From: Candidatus Nitrosopumilus sp.
GTDB taxonomy: Archaea > Thermoproteota > Nitrososphaeria > Nitrososphaerales > Nitrosopumilaceae
Direction: 5' to 3'
Length of the DNA stretch: 5,003 bases
Assembly: GCA_029860565.1 (NCBI GenBank)
Contig: JAOUAY010000100.1
Coordinates: forward strand, 1-5,003
The position numbers were made by a program, and so were the translations under genes. Under the pieces are notes generated by a model. The model saw nothing but the letters and a program-made list of their open reading frames with translations, had not been told where the DNA came from and ran no database searches. Shown here piece after piece: positions 1 to 4,929 of the stretch (within the stretch, counting starts at the first letter, position 1; each line of letters opens with the position of its first letter).

Positions 1-328
1 CTAGATCCCATTCCCATCCTCCTTGAGAAACAAAAAATCCATTTTCCCACCTAATGTGAAATATGGCCCCCAGTAATATTATTGCAAATACTGAACCTGT
101 GACTCTGGTTAGTGCGCCTATGATCAGCAAAATCCCTCCGATAAATTCTGCCAATGCAATTGGTAACTGCATTTCAGGTGGCATTCCGATGCTCATTAGC
201 CACTCTTGCCAACTAGGATCAAATTTTTTCAAGCTATGAATTATGAATATAGCTCCAATTGAGGCTCTAATTCCCCAATGAGTTATATCGTGTAATACAT
301 TCTCTTTTAGACTTGCCTCTGTATTCAT
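1..328 (-). CDS. DoxX-family membrane protein, 3' end cut off by the window edge
   Basis: The ATG at 326-328 opens a frame of 109 codons that is still open at base 1, so the C-terminus is missing. The visible protein has a short polar N-terminus and a first membrane segment at about residues 18-33 with R21, G25 and an IFIIHSLKKF stretch, as in DoxX proteins. A loop follows with SIGMPPEMQLP at about 46-56. The second and third segments lie at about 57-73 (AEFIGGILLIIGALTR) and 76-91, and a FHIRWENGFF/GGWEWDL motif follows. This order matches the DoxX family, small four-helix membrane proteins of about 130-150 residues with quinone- or redox-linked roles that are poorly defined outside the thiosulfate:quinone oxidoreductase subunit. 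No Shine-Dalgarno is seen; a TATA-like box lies about 26 bases upstream, suggesting a leaderless message. It is divergent from the DUF3179 gene. The family is fairly sure; the substrate is unknown. Confidence 0.85.
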   Translation of the reverse strand, partial: MNTEASLKENVLHDITHWGIRASIGAIFIIHSLKKFDPSWQEWLMSIGMPPEMQLPIALAEFIGGILLIIGALTRVTGSVFAIILLGAIFHIRWENGFFVSQGGWEWDL

Positions 329-349
329 GGATGAAAACTTTTGAAATTC

Positions 350-358
350 ATTAAAAGG
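350..358 (-). promoter_or_regulatory. TATA-like box for the DoxX gene
   Basis: Read on the minus strand the sequence is CCTTTTAAT, centred about 26 bases upstream of the ATG at 328. This is the spacing expected for an archaeal TATA box when transcription starts at the start codon. It is inferred from sequence and spacing only; the surrounding DNA is very AT-rich, so chance matches are easy. Confidence 0.45.
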
Positions 359-391
359 ATTTATCCAAATCAAAAATAAAGTTGGAATAAT

Positions 392-409
392 TTTTTAATA
401 TTTTATAAA
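392..409 (+). promoter_or_regulatory. TATA-like region for the DUF3179 operon
   Basis: The stretch contains TTTAATATT (about 395-403) running into TTTATAAA (402-409), both close to the archaeal TATA consensus. The left part is about 26 bases upstream of the TTG codons at 420 and 426. The right part, the better consensus match, would place the transcript start at about 430-433, after both candidate starts. The left element therefore fits the gene start better. No Shine-Dalgarno is present, so a leaderless transcript is likely. Confidence 0.45.
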
Positions 410-419
410 CAAAGATTAC

Positions 420-1547
420 TTGATATTGAATCTAAAAATAATTATTCCAATTGTGGTTATAGGTATTGCAATTGCAGCATTATCTGTCTCACTTCAAGGT
501 GAATTTATTCCTCAAACCACTTTTGCAAATTCTGGTAAATCTGGTGATGATGTTTCTTCTGAACTTACACTTATGGAAACTAATGGTGTTAAGCACCTGA
601 TTCCACTTGACAAAATAAAAAGTGGAGGGCCGCCAAAAGACGGAATTCCTTCAATTGATAATCCAAAGTTTTCCAAAGTAGAAGATTCACAATTTATGTC
701 AGATTCGGACACTGTAATTGGCCTAGAAATTAATGGTGAATCCAAGGCTTATCCCATTTTTATTTTAGTCTGGCATGAAATTGTAAATGACAATGTAGGG
801 GGAATTCCAGTATCAGTAACTTATTGTCCCCTATGTTATACCAATCAAGTCTTTGAGAGAATCATTAATGATCAAGAAGTAGAGTTTGGAACCTCTGGAA
901 AATTGTATAATAGCAATCTGTTGATGTATGACCGATTAACTGAATCATATTGGAGTCAAGCACTTGGGATGGCAATAAAAGGTGAATTAAGTGGATACCA
1001 ACTAAATCTAATTCCGTTTGATGTAATAACTTGGGGTGATTGGAAATCACTACATCCAGATACTCTGGTATTAACAACAGACACTGGACATATTCGTTCA
1101 TATACCACTGATCCTTATGGAAATTATTACACAGAGCCTAGAATTATTTTTCCAGTAGAACACAATGATGATAGATTACACCCTAAAGAAATCATCATTG
1201 GATTTAGTCAGGATGATATCTTCAAGGCTTACAAACAAAAAGACATTGAATCAAAAATTATCATCAATGATTTCATTGGTGAAACTCCTGTAATGCTTGT
1301 CTCTCTATTTTCTGAAAACTCTCGTGCATTTGAGAGAACTATAGGTGATCAAATCTTAGACTTTGTATATACAGATGGTAAAATTTTTGATACGCAAACA
1401 AATTCTGAATGGAACTATGATGGCTTGTCAATTTCTGGCGAATATGAGGAAAATCAATTAAAGCGAATGCCCATTGAACCTGGATTTTGGTTTGAATGGG
1501 TGGCGTTTCATCCCAACACAGAACTATTTGGAGATATAAAAGATTGA
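420..1547 (+). CDS. Membrane-anchored DUF3179 domain protein
   Basis: This 375-residue protein begins with a hydrophobic signal anchor at about residues 5-25, followed by a Ser/Gly/Asp-rich linker, so most of it should lie outside the membrane. The DUF3179 core starts at about residue 60. It shows VIGLEINGESKAYPI at 99-113, WHEIVND at 118-124, and the signature TYCPLC at 134-139 (Cys136, Cys139), then YDRLTESYWSQ and a WGDWKSLHPDT segment. A second half repeats related elements, ending in FWFEWVAFHPNTELF. DUF3179 has no established biochemical activity that I know of; the CPLC pair suggests metal binding or thiol chemistry, which is inference. The start is uncertain: TTG at 420 is the longest, but TTG at 426 gives MNLKIIIP and fits the TATA spacing equally well or better. 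No ATG is available before residue 52. The next gene begins 8 bases after its stop. Confidence 0.88.
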   Translation: MILNLKIIIPIVVIGIAIAALSVSLQGEFIPQTTFANSGKSGDDVSSELTLMETNGVKHLIPLDKIKSGGPPKDGIPSIDNPKFSKVEDSQFMSDSDTVIGLEINGESKAYPIFILVWHEIVNDNVGGIPVSVTYCPLCYTNQVFERIINDQEVEFGTSGKLYNSNLLMYDRLTESYWSQALGMAIKGELSGYQLNLIPFDVITWGDWKSLHPDTLVLTTDTGHIRSYTTDPYGNYYTEPRIIFPVEHNDDRLHPKEIIIGFSQDDIFKAYKQKDIESKIIINDFIGETPVMLVSLFSENSRAFERTIGDQILDFVYTDGKIFDTQTNSEWNYDGLSISGEYEENQLKRMPIEPGFWFEWVAFHPNTELFGDIKD

Positions 1548-1555
1548 ATCAAACT

Positions 1556-2092
1556 ATGAAATCCATATTGATCAATAGTCGGATTATGAGAAAATGGTTT
1601 AAGATAAATCCAATTAAAAAAGCAATTCTGGTTGGAATCATGACAATTGTCATTTATCTCTCAGTAGTTGTGGTTACTACTCCTGCATTAGAACCACTTG
1701 CAGCAATTAGTGCTGCATTTCAGCTAAACTCTATAGTTATTATTGGAATGGGAGTTGGAATTGGCTTGCAAATTTTTTTGTCTGAGAAAAGTAAATTGTT
1801 AGGCTGTAAGTTAGATGTAAAGAAAAAAGCATTTGGAGCAAATACTGGAAGTGCTGCTGCAACATCTTTTTTCTCCTTTTTCTCTTTAGTTCCACTTGGT
1901 TGTTGTGGTTGGTGGCTGTATGCATTATCTTTACTTCCTGGAATTGTTGGAACTGGTGTGTCTGGAGTGTTGATAGAATACAGTCAGGTTTTAGCATATG
2001 TTGGTCTGGGGATAATTTTTGGATTTGCAGGACTGACAGCTTACAAACTAAAACGAGAACAACAGTTACAAAAATCCACTAATCTATTTTAA
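1556..2092 (+). CDS. Small four-helix membrane protein with a Cys-Cys pair, function unknown
   Basis: I do not recognise a named family. From ATG 1556 the protein is 178 residues with a basic N-terminus (RKWFKINPIKK). Hydrophobic segments lie at about 23-42, 58-75, 100-124 and 145-163, and the tail is charged (KLKREQQLQK). Segment three contains LVPLGCCGWW with Cys116-Cys117, and a further Cys84 lies in the loop KLLGCKLDVKKK. Adjacent cysteines at a membrane segment recall small heavy-metal transporters of the MerT/MerF/MerC type, but the similarity is only of style. ATG 1556 is preferred because it is 8 bases after the DUF3179 stop. ATG 1586 (MRKWFKIN) is a plausible shorter start. The frame is open back to an ATG at 1496, but that would overlap the conserved DUF3179 C-terminus. 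No good ribosome-binding site is seen. It is probably co-transcribed with DUF3179. Confidence 0.75.
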   Translation: MKSILINSRIMRKWFKINPIKKAILVGIMTIVIYLSVVVVTTPALEPLAAISAAFQLNSIVIIGMGVGIGLQIFLSEKSKLLGCKLDVKKKAFGANTGSAAATSFFSFFSLVPLGCCGWWLYALSLLPGIVGTGVSGVLIEYSQVLAYVGLGIIFGFAGLTAYKLKREQQLQKSTNLF

Positions 2093-2453
2093 CTGATATT
2101 GCTAAAAGATTTCCTTTATTTCTAGTTAGAAATTTAGAAATTTTTGAGAAAAATCCATATTTTTTGTCTCTTAGCTTTACAGCCTCTTTGGTTTCTTTCT
2201 CTGTTAAAATTTGCGCAATTCCAGGAATCGGCGCCATTGAAATTTTTCCTTTAATTGAGCATGTTGCAATTTTTACTTTTTGATTATTTCTAAGGCGTTT
2301 TATTTTTCCTGTTTGATCCCTTGTAACAATAATGATTGAATCACTTTTTATTACAAACCACACTGGAGTTTTCACTGCCTGATTGTTTTTTCTATATGTC
2401 TCAAGTGAAATATATTTTTCTGATTTTATTTCATCTAGATTAAACATCGTCAT
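2079..2453 (-). CDS. PPOX-class (pyridoxamine 5'-phosphate oxidase-like) F420/flavin-binding protein
   Basis: The protein has 124 residues, within the usual range of about 120-150 for the short split-barrel PPOX class. Motifs in order are YISLETYRKNN at 14-24, TPVWFV at 29-34, a strand pair IIIVTRDQTGKIKRLRNN at 40-57, and KVKIATCSIKGKI at 59-71. The TGK-x-K-R-L-R-N-N plus V-x-I-A-x-C arrangement is typical of the PPOX-class F420-dependent oxidoreductase family, whose members bind F420 (or FMN) at the dimer interface and reduce small substrates. Thaumarchaea make F420, which fits. The substrate cannot be predicted. The start may be ATG 2453 or ATG 2447 two codons later. It lies 18 bases after the PEFG-CTERM gene on the same strand, so co-transcription is possible. 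Its last 14 bases overlap the end of the convergent plus-strand membrane protein gene. Confidence 0.85.
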   Translation of the reverse strand: MTMFNLDEIKSEKYISLETYRKNNQAVKTPVWFVIKSDSIIIVTRDQTGKIKRLRNNQKVKIATCSIKGKISMAPIPGIAQILTEKETKEAVKLRDKKYGFFSKISKFLTRNKGNLLAISVKID

Positions 2454-2470
2454 GCTTCGTTTACTCTAGA

Positions 2471-2478
2471 ATTAATAT
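2471..2478 (-). promoter_or_regulatory. Possible TATA box for the PPOX gene
   Basis: Minus-strand ATATTAAT lies about 22 bases upstream of ATG 2453 and 28 upstream of ATG 2447. It overlaps the last codons of the upstream PEFG-CTERM gene. It could give the PPOX gene its own leaderless transcript, but the match is weak in such AT-rich DNA. Confidence 0.25.
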
Positions 2479-3311
2479 CTAGGCAATATGGCAAGCTTTG
2501 TTTTTGATGAAACTATTATGATTGAAATAATTGATATTGCTAAAACCAGTGATGCTATGACTCCAAATTCTGGAATTACCACTCCATCTTTGATTTCAAC
2601 TTGAATTGATTCTTTATACTCTGATGAAGTTCCTTGGTTTGCAGTAATTGTATACAATCCATCCTCTTTCCATATTTGACCACCTATCTTAACTTCTACC
2701 TCAAAATCGCCGTACACACTTGGTGACACCTGTGCAATTGTAACTACATTGCCCGTTGGGGATTTTACAATCAATGTAATGTCTGAATCCTTGAAATTGG
2801 TATTGCCTGTAATTGTGATTAAATCTGAGCCATTTATTGCATCAGCTGATATTGTCATTCCACTTTGAACTGCTGATTTTTTTATTTCTCCTTTTTCACC
2901 TATTTTTTCTTGAATTATAGGAGCCATTGGGTTTCTTGGGATTTCTTGGGCTGTAACTGTAAATTGAGTCTTAGCCGTTATTTGGATATCTTCATGATTT
3001 GCAGTTACGATGTACACTCCTTCACTAAAACTTGGAATTGGTGCATGCAGTAGTTTTTTAAAATTACCATTGTCTTCAATTGCCAATTGAGGGGCAAAAA
3101 CTAGTGTTCCATCAGGACCAATCACTCTAAGTTTTACTGGTTTAAATTGCGATACGTCTGTAATTTTTCCTGAAATCAATATTGAATCTAGTGCTTTAAT
3201 TTCTTCAGATGACACTTTCAATTCTATTGCGGTTTCTGCAAAAGCTGAAGTTGAAATCATTGATATTGCAATTAACATAAGCAATGAAATCTTTAACATT
3301 TTTTTACTCAA
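2472..3311 (-). CDS. Secreted PEFG-CTERM protein with two Ig-like repeats
   Basis: This 279-residue surface protein starts with a signal peptide (basic MSKKMLK, hydrophobic core at about 8-22, likely cut after SAFA at residue 25). It ends with a sorting-type tail: IPEFG at 246-250, a membrane segment at about 251-268, then the basic SKTKLAILPRY. That is the thaumarchaeal PEFG-CTERM layout, thought to be processed by an archaeosortase-like enzyme not present here. Between them are two beta-rich domains, about 27-119 and 150-240, that look like a duplication. Each has an ILISG/ITITG strand, a VIGPDGTLV/VKSPTGNVV strand, a GNF/GDF turn, and a final EGVYIVTANH/DGLYTITANQ strand. The linker is Pro/Lys/Glu-rich. 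The start is ambiguous: TTG at 3311 is the longest, while ATG at 3299 (MLKISLLML) keeps a full signal peptide. The role is probably cell surface or adhesion; no catalytic motif is seen. Confidence 0.85.
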   Translation of the reverse strand: MSKKMLKISLLMLIAISMISTSAFAETAIELKVSSEEIKALDSILISGKITDVSQFKPVKLRVIGPDGTLVFAPQLAIEDNGNFKKLLHAPIPSFSEGVYIVTANHEDIQITAKTQFTVTAQEIPRNPMAPIIQEKIGEKGEIKKSAVQSGMTISADAINGSDLITITGNTNFKDSDITLIVKSPTGNVVTIAQVSPSVYGDFEVEVKIGGQIWKEDGLYTITANQGTSSEYKESIQVEIKDGVVIPEFGVIASLVLAISIISIIIVSSKTKLAILPRY

Positions 3312-3319
3312 TCATAACT

Positions 3320-3341
3320 GTATATGAATTGTTTCTTTAAA
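3320..3341 (-). promoter_or_regulatory. Two TATA-like boxes for the PEFG-CTERM gene
   Basis: On the minus strand, TTCATATAC (3320-3328) is centred about 25 bases before ATG 3299, and TTTAAA (3336-3341) about 27 bases before TTG 3311. Each would suit a leaderless transcript from a different start codon, so they do not settle the choice. No Shine-Dalgarno precedes either start. Confidence 0.4.
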
Positions 3342-3362
3342 TGTATGGCGATGTACTTATTC

Positions 3363-3524
3363 TTAAACTCTATCGTCTTTGTTTTTCCTTTTTCTTAAAA
3401 TTCTCTTGATTTGTCTATACCCTAAAACTGGCAGAATGCAGTAAACACACCCTATTTGTGAAATTGAGCAGCAACAAAGGCATTCACATTTTCCTTTTTC
3501 ATGATTACATTCTTGGCAAGTCAT
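3363..3524 (-). CDS. Cys-rich 53-residue small protein, function unknown
   Basis: ATG at 3522-3524 opens a complete 53-codon frame ending in TAA at 3363-3365. The N-terminal half is strikingly Cys-rich: MTCQECNHEKGKCECLCCC, with Cys at 3, 6, 13, 15, 17, 18 and 19, followed by Cys26 and Cys29 in QIGCVYCILPVLGY. The C-terminal third is strongly basic (RQIKRILRKRKNK). C3-x2-C6 and C13-x-C15 with His8 could bind zinc or an iron-sulfur cluster; this is inference. The middle (about 20-35) is mildly hydrophobic and might touch a membrane. An AAGGAG Shine-Dalgarno lies 8 bases upstream of the ATG, and the gene overlaps the end of the zinc-ribbon gene by 20 bases, which supports translation from a shared message. 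I do not recognise a named family. The ordered cysteines, stop-free frame and ribosome-binding site make it likely real. Confidence 0.65.
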   Translation of the reverse strand: MTCQECNHEKGKCECLCCCSISQIGCVYCILPVLGYRQIKRILRKRKNKDDRV

Positions 3525-3702
3525 ACCTTTTACTCCTTGGACTTGTTCTTAACCTAGTTTTACAGCAAGGGCATGAATTTTCTTCAGTAAAGAAAAATAA
3601 TGCACACAATGAACACCATTTTTGGCCAACTTTATAGCGTAAATTATTTGTAGGTGATGTTGGTCTTAGACGTTCACATAATCCACGACACATTTGAGCC
3701 AC
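3505..3702 (-). CDS. Small zinc-ribbon protein, thaumarchaeal type
   Basis: The 65-residue protein carries a zinc-ribbon layout: C30-x2-C33 (KWCSLCALFF) and C44-x-C46-C47 (NSCPCCKTRLRT), preceded by MCRGLCERL with Cys5 and Cys9. The order CRG-x-C, then Y-x-x-GQK-x-C-x-x-C, then CPCC-x-x-RLRT-x-PR-x-x-RY matches, from memory, a small conserved protein common in ammonia-oxidising archaea and usually annotated as hypothetical. Four Cys (30, 33, 44, 47) would bind one zinc. The role is unknown; nucleic-acid or protein binding is a guess. The start is GTG at 3702, about 26 bases after a TATA-like box, or ATG at 3693, which gives the family-like MCRG N-terminus. Translation may begin at ATG 3693 after a 9-base leader. 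The 3' end overlaps the next Cys-rich gene by 20 bases in another frame. Confidence 0.78.
   Translation of the reverse strand: MAQMCRGLCERLRPTSPTNNLRYKVGQKWCSLCALFFFTEENSCPCCKTRLRTSPRSKRYDLPRM
3533..3538 (-). promoter_or_regulatory. Shine-Dalgarno of the 53-residue Cys-rich gene
   Basis: Minus-strand AAGGAG is followed by 8 bases and then the ATG at 3524. It matches the complement of the archaeal 16S rRNA 3' end and lies inside the coding region of the upstream zinc-ribbon gene. It is the only convincing Shine-Dalgarno I see in the window and it decides the start of the downstream gene. Confidence 0.6.
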
Positions 3703-3715
3703 AAATGAGATTGCT

Positions 3716-3722
3716 AAAAAAA
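3716..3722 (-). terminator. Possible oligo-T terminator after RidA
   Basis: A run of seven T on the minus strand lies about 27 bases past the RidA stop codon. Archaeal RNA polymerase often stops at such T-tracts without a hairpin. The run sits between the TATA box and start of the zinc-ribbon gene, so it could separate the two transcripts. The evidence is sequence only. Confidence 0.35.
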
Positions 3723-3723
3723 T

Positions 3724-3732
3724 CTATTTAAG
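3724..3732 (-). promoter_or_regulatory. TATA-like box for the zinc-ribbon/Cys-rich gene pair
   Basis: Minus-strand CTTAAATAG is centred about 26 bases upstream of position 3702, so transcription would begin at the GTG codon or 9 bases before the ATG at 3693. It lies within the 46-base gap after RidA and would drive both overlapping small genes. Confidence 0.45.
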
Positions 3733-3748
3733 AAAATTTCCAAATTCA

Positions 3749-4204
3749 TTATTGTGAAAATTCAACTATTGCATCAATTTCAGTCATTGAGTCTAATGGC
3801 AAACAAGCTACCCCAAGTGCAATTCTGGCATGTTTTCCATTTTCACCAAATATCTCAAAAAACAAATCCGAAGCTGGATTAATGACTTTTGGGTGCTGTG
3901 AAAATTCTGGCATGGAGTTTACAAATCCTGATAGTCTTACTATTTTGGTAACTTTATCCAAATTACCCAATTCTCTTTTTATCTGAGCTAAAATGTTAAT
4001 TGCACACATTCTTGCTGATTTTTGAGCAATTTCCAAGTTGTCGTTTGAAACTTTTCCAGTGAATATGACTTTTCCATTTTCCATTGGTATTTGCCCTGAA
4101 ATAAACAGCAAATTTCCTGTTTTTACTGCAGGAACATATGATCCTGCAGGGGTAGGGGGATTTGGAAGTTTAATTCCCAATGTTTCAAGTTTTTCCTCAA
4201 TCAA
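3749..4204 (-). CDS. RidA/YjgF/UK114-family protein (probable enamine/imine deaminase)
   Basis: The protein has 151 residues, slightly longer than E. coli-type RidA (about 128) because of an N-terminal extension, IEEKLETLGIKLPNPPTPAG. This is typical of the RidA-like subgroup whose members read LP-x-PP-x-PAG-x-YVPAV. Core motifs are YVPAVKTGNLLFISGQIP at 23-40, a helix with CAINILAQIKRELGNLDKV, and HARIALGVACLPLDSMTEIDAIVEF at 125-149. Arg127 corresponds to the substrate-carboxylate Arg105 of E. coli RidA, and Glu142, 15 residues later, to Glu120, so the residues needed for 2-aminoacrylate-type deamination appear present. RidA proteins form cytosolic trimers that hydrolyse reactive enamines/imines to keto acids. 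Activity in this subgroup is less well tested. The start is TTG at 4204; no ATG occurs near the N-terminus, and the frame is open further upstream without a better start. Confidence 0.9.
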   Translation of the reverse strand: MIEEKLETLGIKLPNPPTPAGSYVPAVKTGNLLFISGQIPMENGKVIFTGKVSNDNLEIAQKSARMCAINILAQIKRELGNLDKVTKIVRLSGFVNSMPEFSQHPKVINPASDLFFEIFGENGKHARIALGVACLPLDSMTEIDAIVEFSQ

Positions 4205-4290
4205 GACTCTGATGCTAAATTTTTGTCTGATTTTAATTTTTACTAATTGGCTGAAGTGACATGGTTGGTGCTGTAATCTTGATTTTTCTT

Positions 4291-4899
4291 CTAAGCTCTA
4301 AGGTATCCTACTTTGGGGATTCTATTGCTGAAATCCTTTTGTAATAATATTCTCTCACTTGTTTTTCTCTCGTTGAGTAGTTTCTGGTTTGTATCATCCA
4401 TGAATTTATTGATTTGAGCAAAACATTTCTTTAACTCTTTTTTTAATTCACCATCATCACTTTCTTCTTTAGTTAATAGGATTGAAGATGCCAGTTCAAA
4501 CATACTTGACATTCCTTCTAGTAGTGACTCATAATTTATTTTTGTATATTTGCTAAATTTATATGAATTAAGATCTTTTGATATGTCTAGAAATATTTTC
4601 TTATTTTCTATATTTTTTATTGCTGTGTTTATTTTAGATTCAAAAGTAAACATGAGATTATTGATAAATCCTATGTTTTCTTCAAATGAATAATGATAAT
4701 TTTTTTCATAAAATATGTCACTCCTGTGACCGTATTTTTTGATGTATCCAAACGCCTCCATTTTTTTTAATATGTCTTTTAATTTGGTCCTGGTGAATCT
4801 TTTTTTGTTTTCATTTAAGCACACTTCCCACATATCGTCAAAATAGTTTTTTTCTTTAGGCATGCATTCTAAAATATAATTGATTGAAATCATTTGCAT
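4291..4899 (-). CDS. Hypothetical protein with a winged-helix-like N-terminus
   Basis: I do not recognise a named family. The 202-residue protein begins with a region (about 5-70) that reads like a winged helix: a helix INYILECMP, a helix YFDDMWEVCLNE, a likely recognition helix TRTKLKDILKKMEAFGYI (36-53), then KKYGHRSDIFYE as the wing. The phrase LKDILKKMEAFGYIKK resembles archaeal wHTH regulators. The rest is mostly charged and helical, with ENIGFINNLMFTFESKINTAIKNIENKK at about 74-101 and KKELKKCFAQINKFMDDTNQKLLNERK toward the C-terminus, which could dimerise. There is no signal peptide or membrane segment. The gene is visibly more AT-rich and Lys/Asn/Ile-rich than its neighbours, which might mean faster evolution or recent acquisition. 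The start is ATG 4899; ATG 4893 is two codons later. A TATA-like box lies about 25 bases upstream. A transcription-regulator role is an inference. Confidence 0.68.
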   Translation of the reverse strand: MQMISINYILECMPKEKNYFDDMWEVCLNENKKRFTRTKLKDILKKMEAFGYIKKYGHRSDIFYEKNYHYSFEENIGFINNLMFTFESKINTAIKNIENKKIFLDISKDLNSYKFSKYTKINYESLLEGMSSMFELASSILLTKEESDDGELKKELKKCFAQINKFMDDTNQKLLNERKTSERILLQKDFSNRIPKVGYLRA

Positions 4900-4918
4900 A
4901 TTTTTTATGTTTATTTGG

Positions 4919-4929
4919 AATTATTTATT
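4919..4929 (-). promoter_or_regulatory. TATA-like box for the winged-helix candidate gene
   Basis: Minus-strand AATAAATAATT is centred about 25 bases upstream of ATG 4899, right for a leaderless start. The rest of the right edge (4930-5003) is AT-rich and shows no ORF, RNA gene or repeat that I can support. Confidence 0.4.

Noticed and set aside
512..745. Minus-strand ORF of 77 codons inside the DUF3179 gene
   Set aside because: It lies opposite conserved DUF3179 coding sequence, shows no recognisable motif and has no own regulatory context; it is a shadow frame.
865..1101. Minus-strand ORF of 78 codons inside the DUF3179 gene
   Set aside because: Shadow of the conserved DUF3179 core; low-complexity composition and no family resemblance.
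1496..1555. ATG-initiated N-terminal extension of the dicysteine membrane protein
   Set aside because: It would overlap the conserved FWFEWVAFHPNTELF end of DUF3179 by 52 bases and adds a polar stretch with no membrane or family signal; ATG 1556 fits better.
1740..2082. Alternative frames on both strands within the membrane protein gene (1740-1997 minus, 1900-2082 plus)
   Set aside because: Gln/His- or Trp/Cys-rich translations typical of shadow frames; the membrane protein frame has the coherent hydrophobic pattern.
2160..2165. Plus-strand T6 run as the terminator of the DUF3179 operon
   Set aside because: Such runs are common in this AT-rich DNA and it lies 68 bases inside the opposing gene; not strong enough to list as a feature.
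4038..4259. Plus-strand ORF opposite the start of RidA
   Set aside because: It is antisense to the conserved RidA N-terminal motifs and shows no domain of its own.
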